Positions 7,721 through 14,658 of a DNA stretch of 21,227 nucleotides are shown here, in pieces. Source of the stretch: Oscillospiraceae bacterium (GTDB taxonomy: Bacteria; Bacillota_A; Clostridia; Oscillospirales; JAAYXM01); the NCBI GenBank assembly GCA_017532355.1, contig JAFXJK010000017.1, forward strand, positions 1 through 21,227, given 5' to 3'. Both the position numbers and the translations under genes were made by a program. The number at the start of each line of letters is the position of its first letter. Positions within the stretch are counted from its first letter, which is position 1. The notes under the pieces were generated by a model that saw nothing but the letters and a program-made list of their open reading frames with translations, did no database searches and had not been told where the DNA came from.

Positions 7721-8576
7721 TTTTCTCACCTCGCAATTCAAGGAGTGCCGAAACTGCCTGTTCTACTGTATAAACAGAACCGGGAAGAGAAAGACCGCGC
7801 GACTTGAGTTCGTTTATGATATGCGTGACCTGAGGAAGGTCAAGACCTGCGGAAAGAAGCTCGTCAGAATGGGAGAAGACCTCGCTCGGAGTGCCGGAAA
7901 GCATAATACTGCCACTGTTCATAACAATAAGGCGGTCTGCAATCGAGGCGATGTCTTCCATACTGTGTGAGACGATAACGATAGCTGCATTTGTCTCTTC
8001 GCGATATCGTGAGATGTGTGCAAGAAGATCCTCTCGGCCTATCGGGTCAAGGCCTGCCGTCGGCTCGTCCAGAATGAGAACTCTCGGGCGCATTGCGATA
8101 ACTCCGGCTATTGCAACGCGGCGCTTCTGACCGCCGGAGAGCTCAAACGGAGAGAGCGGAAGAAGGTCTTCGGAAAGACCGGCAAAGCGTGCAGCCTCGT
8201 GAACGCGGATATCGATTTCATCTTTTGAGAGACCCATGTTGCGTGGGCCGAAGGAAATGTCCTCGTACACGGTTTCTTCAAAGAGCTGATATTCGGGATA
8301 CTGAAGAACGAGACCGACTTTGAAACGAATGCCGTGAGTGAACTCACGCGATTTGAAAATGTCCTCTCCGTCATAGAGTATGGTGCCCGAGGACGGCTTA
8401 ATGAGTCCGTTGAGGTGGGAAATGAGCGTTGATTTGCCCGAACCTGTATGACCAATAACGCCGAGTGTTTCACCGGCGTAAATATCGAGGTTTATATCAT
8501 TTATTGCAGAGCATTCGAAAGGGGTTTTCGGGCTGTAAACGTGAGACAAGCCTCGAATACTTATTACTGCGTTCAC
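7713..8576 (-). CDS. ecfA2: ECF transporter ATPase EcfA2
   Basis: A 287-residue ABC ATPase, the second of the EcfA heterodimer. Motifs in order are Walker A GHTGSGKST (42-50), Q-loop Gln92 in LQYPEYQLFE, signature LSGGQ (146-150), Walker B LILDE (167-171) and switch His204. The YPEYQLF wording and the C-terminal tail are typical of EcfA2 rather than EcfA1. The start is GTG at 8576, with GGAGG about 11 bases upstream and 21 bases after the ecfA1 stop. No in-frame ATG fits the conserved N-terminus. The GTG and the longish spacing could lower its translation relative to ecfA1. ecfT begins inside its last codons. Confidence 0.94.
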   Translation of the reverse strand: MNAVISIRGLSHVYSPKTPFECSAINDINLDIYAGETLGVIGHTGSGKSTLISHLNGLIKPSSGTILYDGEDIFKSREFTHGIRFKVGLVLQYPEYQLFEETVYEDISFGPRNMGLSKDEIDIRVHEAARFAGLSEDLLPLSPFELSGGQKRRVAIAGVIAMRPRVLILDEPTAGLDPIGREDLLAHISRYREETNAAIVIVSHSMEDIASIADRLIVMNSGSIMLSGTPSEVFSHSDELLSAGLDLPQVTHIINELKSRGLSLPGSVYTVEQAVSALLELRGEKND

Positions 8577-8597
8577 TTTGTGGTGTACCTCCGGGGA

Positions 8598-9440
8598 CTA
8601 ATTAAGACTTTTGAAAATTGCATCAACACATTCGTCAACCGTTATGTTTGAAAGTGGAATATCAAAACCGTTTTTGTTAAGCTCTGATATAAGCTCGACA
8701 GTCTGTGGGACGGTGAGACTCAGTTCGCGGAGCTTTTCGACGTGGGGGAAAATTTCGCGCGGCGTTCCCTCCATAACAATCTTTCCACTGTCCATAATTA
8801 TGATTCGGTCGGCATGTACTGCTTCATTCATGTGGTGAGTAATCAGAACTATGGTAATTCCGTGGTTGCGGTTAAGGTCATCGAGAATTGCGAGGACATC
8901 GCGGCGACCTTGTGGGTCGAGCATTGAAGTCGGCTCGTCAAGAACTATGCAACGGGGACGCATGGCGATGATGCCTGCAATTGCAATGCGCTGCTTCTGA
9001 CCTCCCGAGAGAAGGTGCGGAGCGTGCTCGCGGTAGTCATACATACCGACGGTACGAAGAGCCTCGTCAACGCGCTCTCGGATTTCCTCACGGGGAATGC
9101 CGAGGTTCTCGGGGCCGAATGCGACGTCTTCTTCCGCTATGGTCGCGACAATCTGATTGTCAGGATTCTGAAATACCATACCGCAAGTGCGCCGGATTTC
9201 AAAAAGAAGAGCTTCGTCGAGCGTATCCATACCGTCAACAAAAACCTTACCTCCGCAGGGGAGAAGTACGGCATTGAAGTGCTTTGCAAGGGAAGACTTT
9301 CCTGAACCGTTGTGTCCGAGGATAACGAGATATTCACCCTCGCGGACTGAAATGCTCACTTCCGAAAGCGCGGTTTTGGAAAGTTCAGCACCAAGGTTGT
9401 ATTGAAATGTGAGGTTTTCAGATTTTATGATTTCGTTCAT
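8598..9440 (-). CDS. ecfA1: ECF transporter ATPase EcfA1
   Basis: A 280-residue ABC ATPase, the first of the EcfA heterodimer powering vitamin/micronutrient uptake. Motifs in order are Walker [10 protein letters not shown] (42-50), Q-loop Gln91 in [10 protein letters not shown], signature LSGGQ (144-148), Walker B IVLDEP and switch His202. FQNPDNQ is characteristic of EcfA1. The reading frame is open 39 codons further upstream into the methyltransferase gene, but the ATG at 9440 has GGAG 8 bases before it and gives the usual N-terminus ([14 protein letters not shown]). The gene starts 22 bases after the methyltransferase stop. Confidence 0.94.
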   Translation of the reverse strand: MNEIIKSENLTFQYNLGAELSKTALSEVSISVREGEYLVILGHNGSGKSSLAKHFNAVLLPCGGKVFVDGMDTLDEALLFEIRRTCGMVFQNPDNQIVATIAEEDVAFGPENLGIPREEIRERVDEALRTVGMYDYREHAPHLLSGGQKQRIAIAGIIAMRPRCIVLDEPTSMLDPQGRRDVLAILDDLNRNHGITIVLITHHMNEAVHADRIIIMDSGKIVMEGTPREIFPHVEKLRELSLTVPQTVELISELNKNGFDIPLSNITVDECVDAIFKSLN

Positions 9441-9462
9441 CGCAAAAACTCCAAAAAAGCAA

Positions 9463-10326
9463 TTAGATTGAAGACCAGCGCATTGTGCTTCCTGCAGGGA
9501 GATAAAGACCTGTTTCTTCAACTCGGAGACCAAGCTCTTCCGATTCGCTCTTGCCACCGTATTTGCTTGTGAAAATCATTTCGGAAATATACTTGAGAAC
9601 ACTCGGCGCAAGACCTGTGGTATATGAGCTTATGAGGACGAAAAGCGGCTCGTCCGAGAGGACTCCCGAGCAGAGCTTGACGAAGTCAAAGAGATTGTTT
9701 TCAAGCTTCCAGATTTCGCCTGTCGGTCCGCGTCCGTAGGACGGGGGATCCATGATGATTGCATCGTATTTTCTGCCACGGCGGATTTCACGCTCGACAA
9801 ACTTCGCACAGTCGTCAACAATCCAGCGGATGGGTGCATCCGAAAGGCCGGACGATGCGGCGTTTTCTCTTGCCCACGCGACCATTCCGCGAGCGGCATC
9901 AACATGACAAACAGACGCACCTGCAGCGGCTGCAGCAATGGTGGCGGCACCCGTGTATGCAAAGAGGTTAAGAACGTTTATCGGGCGGCCTGCATTTTTG
10001 ATTTTTTCCGTGATAAAGTCCCAGTTTGAAGCCTGCTCCGGGAAGATTCCCGTATGCTTGAAGTTCATGGGCTTTAAGTTAAAGGTAAGGTTTTTATACG
10101 AAATCTGCCACGAAGCGGGCAAGTTTCGGTTGTTCCAGCTTCCGCCTCCCGAAGAGGAACGCGAATAGAGCGCGTCATACTTCTTCCAGCGCGGATTTGT
10201 ACGCGGTGAAGTCCAGATAGCCTGGGGTTCGGGGCGGACGAGATAGTATTCTCCCCAACGCTCGAGCTTTTCACCGTTTCCGCAATCTATTACGCTGTAA
10301 TCATCGAAGTCTTTTGCAATCCACAT
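9463..10326 (-). CDS. class I SAM-dependent methyltransferase, RlmI/RlmK-like
   Basis: A 287-residue methyltransferase of the Methyltrans_SAM (PF10672) type, related to the 23S rRNA methyltransferases RlmI and RlmK. A beta-rich N-terminal part (about 1-95) precedes the Rossmann domain with SAM motif [11 protein letters not shown] (120-129), an acidic ribose-binding Asp143 and the target-binding motif [12 protein letters not shown] from Asp193. It is shorter than RlmI (about 396) and lacks an obvious PUA domain, so the RNA target is uncertain. It is the first gene of the minus-strand block, with an AAGGAAA about 9 bases before the ATG and a well-formed promoter upstream. Context with truA is compatible with an RNA-modifying role, but that is inference. 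Confidence 0.85.
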   Translation of the reverse strand: MWIAKDFDDYSVIDCGNGEKLERWGEYYLVRPEPQAIWTSPRTNPRWKKYDALYSRSSSGGGSWNNRNLPASWQISYKNLTFNLKPMNFKHTGIFPEQASNWDFITEKIKNAGRPINVLNLFAYTGAATIAAAAAGASVCHVDAARGMVAWARENAASSGLSDAPIRWIVDDCAKFVEREIRRGRKYDAIIMDPPSYGRGPTGEIWKLENNLFDFVKLCSGVLSDEPLFVLISSYTTGLAPSVLKYISEMIFTSKYGGKSESEELGLRVEETGLYLPAGSTMRWSSI

Positions 10327-10357
10327 GATGTTATTTCCTTATAATATATATTTTGAT

Positions 10358-10391
10358 ATTATATCATACCATAAAAATATGAAAAGGTCAA
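10358..10391 (-). promoter_or_regulatory. sigma-A-type promoter of the long minus-strand block
   Basis: Read on the minus strand, TTGACC (10386-10391) and TATGAT (10363-10368) are 17 bases apart. The TATGAT is directly overlapped by a TGATATAAT (10358-10366), an alternative extended -10. The methyltransferase ATG is about 30 bases downstream. Confidence 0.65.
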
Positions 10392-10475
10392 TGAATCAAG
10401 CCATTTTTACTGTGTCATATTTGTGAATTTTTTTAAATAATATTTATTACATAAATTTTGAAAGGAAAGATTGAT

Positions 10476-10982
10476 ATGGTGGTATTTACGGCAAAGCTTA
10501 CAAGAAGAAAGATAGTTATGGGTATTCTCGCGCTCTGCGTCATTGTATGCTCGGTGGTCACGGTTGTCAGCACGCCGCGTGAGGATGGCGCAATCTCGGT
10601 TTCGGATGAGGCTCCGCTTGACATAGTTGAGAGAAAAGTGAAGGACAACGGCGGAAGAGTTTCGCTTCTCCGTGAATGCGGATGGGAAGTTGATGAGGAG
10701 CCGACAGAGTTTCTTGAGGTCAGAATTCCTGAAGAGTTTGACGGTGTATATACCGAATACAACGAAATTCAGAAGCGGCAGAAGCTTGACCTCTCAAAGT
10801 ATTGCGGAAAGCGCGTAATGCGTTATACATACAGGGTCAAAAACCATCCGAGCGGAGAAGAAGGAATCGTTGCAAATCTTATTTTTTACAAGGATAAGCT
10901 CATAGGAGGCGATGTTTCTTCACCGAAACTCGGTGGCTTTATGCACGGACTTCTTGAAAGTTCGGAAAATCCTGCAGAATAG
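10476..10982 (+). CDS. DUF4830-domain protein with N-terminal membrane segment
   Basis: A 168-residue protein with a short basic N-terminus (TRRK), one membrane segment (about 13-32, with two Cys but no clear lipobox) and an outside domain. The sequences LLRECGWEVDEEPTEFLEVRIPEEFD, YNEIQKRQKLDLSKYCGKRV and IGGDVSSPKLGGFMHGL match the DUF4830 pattern I recall from Clostridia. The function of that family is unknown. A TTG at 10458 is in frame, but AAAGGA (10461-10466) sits 9 bases before the ATG at 10476, which I prefer. It diverges from the methyltransferase gene, and its own promoter is not clear. The next gene has a separate promoter, so it is probably monocistronic. Confidence 0.78.
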   Translation: MVVFTAKLTRRKIVMGILALCVIVCSVVTVVSTPREDGAISVSDEAPLDIVERKVKDNGGRVSLLRECGWEVDEEPTEFLEVRIPEEFDGVYTEYNEIQKRQKLDLSKYCGKRVMRYTYRVKNHPSGEEGIVANLIFYKDKLIGGDVSSPKLGGFMHGLLESSENPAE

Positions 10983-10984
10983 TA

Positions 10985-11014
10985 TTGCAAAAGTGAAGCT
11001 TTATGGTGTATAAT
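10985..11014 (+). promoter_or_regulatory. promoter of the PqqD/peptidase pair
   Basis: TTGCAA (10985-10990) and a perfect TATAAT (11009-11014) are 18 bases apart, 44 bases before the PqqD start. The string GGTGTATAAT around the -10 is repeated at the arginine operon promoter. Confidence 0.6.
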
Positions 11015-11057
11015 ATAGAGCAACGTTAGAAAATGTTTCAAAAGTGGGAGAAAAGGT

Positions 11058-11324
11058 ATGAAGATTAAGCATGGGTTTGTTCTGCGCCGAGTGCTTGACG
11101 AGGCTATTGTCGTCGCGAGCGGAGAGGCGAGCAAGACTTTTCACGGTATGATAAAACTGAACGATTCGGCAGCGGATATATGGCAGTGGATTTCCGAAGG
11201 TAAGGAAGAAGCTGAGATTGCGAAGCTTCTTTCAGAAAAGTACGAAATTACGCTTGAAAAGGCTACCTCGGATACAATGGCTATGATTAAGTCTATGACG
11301 GAAAACGGGTTACTTTCGGAATGA
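11058..11324 (+). CDS. PqqD-family peptide-binding protein
   Basis: An 88-residue protein of the PqqD family, small winged-helix-like chaperones (RiPP recognition elements) that bind precursor peptides for radical-SAM and other modifying enzymes. The family pattern is clear: LNDSAADIWQWI (34-45), then EEAEIAKLLSEKYEITLEKATSD with the conserved Asp72, then MTENGLL at the end. GGGAG lies 7 bases before the ATG. Its stop overlaps the start of the S24/S26 peptidase gene in ATGA, so the two proteins are made together. No radical-SAM enzyme, transporter or precursor gene lies next to the pair, which is unusual for a RiPP function. Many clostridial PqqD homologues are of unknown role. Confidence 0.88.
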   Translation: MKIKHGFVLRRVLDEAIVVASGEASKTFHGMIKLNDSAADIWQWISEGKEEAEIAKLLSEKYEITLEKATSDTMAMIKSMTENGLLSE

Positions 11325-11755
11325 GTGAAAGATTGACGATTGAAGAGCTTATAGCGTCTGAGGGCAAGTTTGTTTCTACGACATCGGGCGTAAGTATGGA
11401 ACCGCTGTTTTCCGACCGTCGTGATACGATTATTATTCTTCCGCCGAAAGGGAGACTGAAAAAGTATGACGTTCCGCTTTACCGAAGAGGGGATGACTAC
11501 GTTCTTCACCGTGTTATAAAGGTCCTGCCGGACTCTTACGTTATCCGTGGGGACAACTGCGAAAACAATGAATATGGCATTACGGATGCGGATATTATCG
11601 GCGTTTTGTATGCCTTTTATCGCAAGAATAAATACGCAGAGGTTACGGATTTTCGTTATCGGATGTATTCGTTCTGCATAGTTTCGGTGTTTCCGGTAAA
11701 GAAGTTTTTTCGACGCGTTCGGGTAAAGCTTCGCCGGATTTTTAAGAAAAAATGA
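11321..11755 (+). CDS. S24/S26-family serine peptidase, Ser-His type, unanchored
   Basis: A 144-residue protein of the signal-peptidase/LexA-like S24/S26 clan. The nucleophile is Ser25 in GVSMEPLF. The second box reads YVLHRVI with His63 where bacterial LepB has Lys, so the dyad is Ser-His as in SipW and eukaryotic Sec11. The RGDNC box (77-81) is the conserved substrate-binding GDN segment. Unlike SipW there is no N-terminal membrane anchor before the Ser. The C-terminal ~40 residues are basic and only weakly hydrophobic (FCIVSVFPVKKFFRR), so membrane attachment is uncertain. It overlaps the PqqD gene by four bases and ends at an intrinsic terminator. A maturation peptidase for a peptide bound by the PqqD protein is an attractive inference but not shown. 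Confidence 0.85.
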   Translation: MSERLTIEELIASEGKFVSTTSGVSMEPLFSDRRDTIIILPPKGRLKKYDVPLYRRGDDYVLHRVIKVLPDSYVIRGDNCENNEYGITDADIIGVLYAFYRKNKYAEVTDFRYRMYSFCIVSVFPVKKFFRRVRVKLRRIFKKK

Positions 11756-11782
11756 ATGCCTGCACGAGTTGTGGGCATTTTT
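11755..11782 (+). terminator. intrinsic terminator after the peptidase gene
   Basis: AATGCC (11755-11760) pairs with GGCATT (11774-11779), with an inner CAC/GTG pairing after a two-base bulge and a GAGTT loop. The run of T follows directly. It ends the PqqD/peptidase unit before the YgjV gene. Confidence 0.7.
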
Positions 11783-11802
11783 AAATTACAAGAGGGGATA
11801 TT

Positions 11803-12315
11803 ATGAAAATCGTCGCACAGATTATAGGTATTCTTGCACTTTCAAACGCAGTCACGTCGTTTCAGATGAAGACGCATAAAAAGATACTTCTGTTCCAGCT
11901 TATTTCTACAGCACTTTTTGTTTTGCATTATGCGCTTCTCGGCGCATATACGGGGGCAATTCTGAATGCGATTGCACTGATAAGGTCGGTTGTGTTCATA
12001 AATAAAGACAAGGCCTGGGCGAGAAATATTGCATGGCTTATTTTTTTCTGCGTTGTGTCAATCGGAACGGGTTACTTTACCTGGGATGGTAGCATAATCT
12101 CGCTTCTTCCTGTTCTCGGTATTCTCTGCACGACGGTTGCATTTTGGATAAAAACTCCGAAATACGTTAGAATGGTAGCGTTTCCGAGCTCTCCGCTGTG
12201 GTTAATTTACAACATAGATTGTATGGCGTGGGGCGGTGCAATAACGGAAGTCATTAATATGATTTCGATTATTGTTGCGATGATAAGGCTTGATTTTAAG
12301 AAAAATGAACAGTAA
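11803..12315 (+). CDS. YgjV-family inner-membrane protein
   Basis: A 170-residue, strongly hydrophobic protein with about five or six membrane helices and short loops, ending in the basic tail RLDFKKNEQ. The N-terminus (IIGILALSNAVTSFQMKTHKKILLFQLIST), the HYALLGAYTGAILN segment and WLIYNIDCMAWGGAITE match the Imp-YgjV family (PF10688), whose function is unknown. GAGGGG lies about 6 bases before the ATG. The gene lies between the terminator of the upstream unit and the arginine operon promoter, so it is probably transcribed alone; I do not see a convincing promoter in the 20 bases between, and read-through is possible. Confidence 0.85.
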   Translation: MKIVAQIIGILALSNAVTSFQMKTHKKILLFQLISTALFVLHYALLGAYTGAILNAIALIRSVVFINKDKAWARNIAWLIFFCVVSIGTGYFTWDGSIISLLPVLGILCTTVAFWIKTPKYVRMVAFPSSPLWLIYNIDCMAWGGAITEVINMISIIVAMIRLDFKKNEQ

Positions 12316-12320
12316 TTTTT

Positions 12321-12354
12321 CGGGTTGCGGAACGGTAAAACCTGACGCAGCCCG
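12321..12354 (+). other. hairpin downstream of the YgjV gene
   Basis: CGGGTTGCG (12321-12329) pairs with CGCAGCCCG (12346-12354), nine pairs with one G:T wobble. The loop itself contains a small GGT/ACC stem. The tail TATATTATG is not a proper T-run, so this is a weak terminator or an mRNA 3'-end structure. Confidence 0.45.
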
Positions 12355-12368
12355 TATATTATGCAAAG

Positions 12369-12407
12369 AAAATGAATAATATTCATTTTTAATAAATATT
12401 TATTAAA
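12369..12407. promoter_or_regulatory. two AT-rich palindromes, likely ArgR operator
   Basis: A perfect odd palindrome (12369-12389, core TGAATAATATTCA) is followed without a gap by a perfect 20-bp palindrome (12388-12407, core AATAAATATTTATT). They lie just upstream of the arginine promoter -35. The first core, TGAAT-x3-ATTCA, differs from the ArgR consensus TGAAT-x4-ATTCA by one base of spacing. Centres are about 18.5 bp apart. ArgR/AhrC control is inferred from this and from the genes downstream. Confidence 0.55.
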
Positions 12408-12414
12408 TAAAAGC

Positions 12415-12444
12415 TTGACATTATATAATACGTTGGTGTATAAT
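12415..12444 (+). promoter_or_regulatory. promoter of the arginine operon
   Basis: A perfect TTGACA (12415-12420) and a perfect TATAAT (12439-12444) are 18 bases apart. The likely 5' leader is only about 40 bases, which leaves no room for a T-box or other riboswitch. Confidence 0.85.
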
Positions 12445-12492
12445 AATGCATAATTAATATGGGAAGTATTTTTTTAAAAACGAGGGATAGAT

Positions 12493-13416
12493 ATGACAAA
12501 GGTATTTATAGACGGCAGCGTCGGAACGACAGGTCTTCGCATAGTTGAAAGACTTATCCGAAGACGTGATATAGAGCTTATTTCGCTTCCCGAGGAGCTT
12601 CGGAAGAATGTCGAAGCAAGGCGCGAAAAATTAAACGAAGCGGAGATTGTTTTTCTTTGCTTGCCGGATGACGCGGCAAGGGAATCTGTCTCTCTCATAG
12701 AGAATGACACGACAAAAGTTATTGACACATCTACGGCGCACAGAACGGCTGACGGTTGGGCATACGGTTTCCCGGAGCTTTCTGGCAGACGTGAAAAAAT
12801 CGTCTCATCAAAGCGAGTTGCAAACCCCGGCTGTCACGCAAGCGGCGTCATCGCGCTGGTTGCTCCTCTCGTTGAAAAGGGAATTATCGCGAAGGATATC
12901 GCGCTTTCTGCTGTTTCTCTTACGGGGTATTCCGGCGGCGGAAAAAAGATGATTGCTGAGTACGAGGGCGAGGGAAGAGACGCTCTTCTTGATGCTCCGA
13001 GAATGTACGGTCTTTCACAGAGCCATAAGCACATTCCGGAGATTTTAAAAATCTGTGGCCTTTCAAAGGCTCCTGTATTCTCCCCGATAGTCGCTCCGTT
13101 CTACAGCGGTATGGAAGTTATTGTTTCGCTTGCATACGAAGATTTTTCGGCAAGCGTTGACGAAATAAAAAAGCTTTATTCCGAGTATTATTCAAACGGC
13201 CTTGTTCGTTTTAATGACAGCGCAGATGAGAACGGTTTCCTCTCTGCAGGAAAGTATTCAGGTCGCGACGATATGGAAATCTCCGTCTTCGGAAATGAAG
13301 ACAGGCTTACGCTTGTATCGAGGTTTGACAACCTCGGAAAAGGTGCCTCGGGTGCCGCAATACAGAATATGAACATTCTTCTCGGTGTTGATGAAAAGAC
13401 CGGTCTGGATGTATAG
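12493..13416 (+). CDS. argC: N-acetyl-gamma-glutamyl-phosphate reductase (short type)
   Basis: A 307-residue NADPH-dependent enzyme for the third step of arginine synthesis, reducing N-acetylglutamyl phosphate to the semialdehyde. The nucleotide-binding start MTKVFIDGSVGTTG (glycines 8-14) and catalytic Cys114 in NPGCHASG are clear, as is the ENDTTKVIDTSTAHR stretch. It belongs to the shorter 'type 2' ArgC (about 310 residues), not the ~345-residue type of Bacillus. GAGGGATAG precedes the ATG. As first gene of the operon it lies about 50 bases behind a consensus promoter, and its stop is followed 12 bases later by argJ. Confidence 0.95.
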   Translation: MTKVFIDGSVGTTGLRIVERLIRRRDIELISLPEELRKNVEARREKLNEAEIVFLCLPDDAARESVSLIENDTTKVIDTSTAHRTADGWAYGFPELSGRREKIVSSKRVANPGCHASGVIALVAPLVEKGIIAKDIALSAVSLTGYSGGGKKMIAEYEGEGRDALLDAPRMYGLSQSHKHIPEILKICGLSKAPVFSPIVAPFYSGMEVIVSLAYEDFSASVDEIKKLYSEYYSNGLVRFNDSADENGFLSAGKYSGRDDMEISVFGNEDRLTLVSRFDNLGKGASGAAIQNMNILLGVDEKTGLDV

Positions 13417-13428
13417 GAGGAAATACAA

Positions 13429-14643
13429 ATGAAACTTATTAGTGGCGGTGTTTGTGCGGCAGAGGGTTTTTCTGCAAACGGAATTCACTGCGGTATAAGA
13501 AAGAACAAAACAAAGCGTGACCTTTCGCTTATCTTCAGCTCGGTCCCTGCTTCAGCTGCTGCGGTCTACACAACAAACCTTGTAAAGGGAGCTCCCTTGA
13601 CAGTTACGAAACAGCACATCGCAGACGGCTTTGCACAGGCGGTTATCTGCAACAGCGGAAACGCAAACACCTGCAACGCAGACGGAATCGAGATTGCTGA
13701 AAAAATGAGTGCGATCTGCGCAGAAGCTCTCTCCATAAAACCTGAAGACGTCGTTGTAGCCTCGACAGGCGTTATCGGTCAGCCGCTTGACATAGCTCCG
13801 ATTGCGGACGGTATGGCGTCTCTCGCAAGCGGTCTTTCAAAGGACGGCGGAGAACTTGCGGCAGAGGGAATTATGACAACCGACACCGTAAAGAAGGAAG
13901 TCGCAGTTGAGTTTGAGCTCGGCGGTAAGGTCTGCAAGATGGGCGGTATCGCAAAGGGCAGCGGTATGATTCACCCCAATATGGCAACGATGCTCGTGTT
14001 CATAACGACCGACGCGGCAATCAGCCCGGCTCTTTTGCAGAAAGCTCTTTCTTCTGATATAAAGAACACATTCAATATGGTAAGTATCGACGGCGATACA
14101 TCAACTAACGATATGGTCTGCGTTCTTGCAAACGGAATGGCAAAGAACCCCGAAATCCGCGAAGAGAACGAAGACTTTGAGAAGTTCATGGCGGCACTCA
14201 ATACAATCACCGTTCACCTCTGCAGAATGATCGCGGCGGACGGAGAAGGAGCTACAAAGCTTCTGGAGTGTTCTGTAAGCGGCGCAAAGGATGAGGCTAC
14301 AGCAAAGACAGTTGCGAAGAGCGTTATCTGCTCAAGCCTTCTCAAGGCGGCGATGTTCGGCGCAGATGCAAACTGGGGACGCGTTCTCTGTGCGATAGGA
14401 TACAGCGGCGCGGATGTCGATGTTAATCGCGTTGACGTTTCGTTCAAGAGCGAAAAGGGCGAAATTCTCGTTTGCCGCGACGGTGCAGGAGTTCCGTTCT
14501 CTGAAGAGATTGCAAAGGAAATTCTTCTTGAAAATGAAATCGAAATCATTGTTTCGGTAGGTGACGGTGAAGGATCAGCGACCGCTTGGGGTTGTGATCT
14601 TACATACGACTACGTAAAAATCAACGGTGACTACAGAACATAA
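13429..14643 (+). CDS. argJ: bifunctional ornithine acetyltransferase / N-acetylglutamate synthase
   Basis: A 404-residue enzyme that moves the acetyl group from N-acetylornithine to glutamate, recycling it, and in bifunctional forms also uses acetyl-CoA. The precursor cleaves itself before a Thr to give alpha and beta chains; here the site is in KGSGMIHPNMATML between Ala186 and Thr187, the new N-terminal nucleophile. Other family blocks are VICNSGNANTCN, STGVIGQPL and ADANWGR. AGGAGG overlaps the argC stop region and lies about 8 bases before the ATG. Its presence means the linear pathway enzyme ArgE is not needed. Whether it is mono- or bifunctional cannot be told from sequence alone. Confidence 0.96.
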   Translation: MKLISGGVCAAEGFSANGIHCGIRKNKTKRDLSLIFSSVPASAAAVYTTNLVKGAPLTVTKQHIADGFAQAVICNSGNANTCNADGIEIAEKMSAICAEALSIKPEDVVVASTGVIGQPLDIAPIADGMASLASGLSKDGGELAAEGIMTTDTVKKEVAVEFELGGKVCKMGGIAKGSGMIHPNMATMLVFITTDAAISPALLQKALSSDIKNTFNMVSIDGDTSTNDMVCVLANGMAKNPEIREENEDFEKFMAALNTITVHLCRMIAADGEGATKLLECSVSGAKDEATAKTVAKSVICSSLLKAAMFGADANWGRVLCAIGYSGADVDVNRVDVSFKSEKGEILVCRDGAGVPFSEEIAKEILLENEIEIIVSVGDGEGSATAWGCDLTYDYVKINGDYRT

Positions 14644-14658
14644 TAGGAGAGTGCAGTA

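Noticed and set aside
12445..12492. T-box or arginine attenuator in the argC leader
   Set aside because: The leader is about 40 A/T-rich bases with no specifier loop, T-box sequence or terminator.
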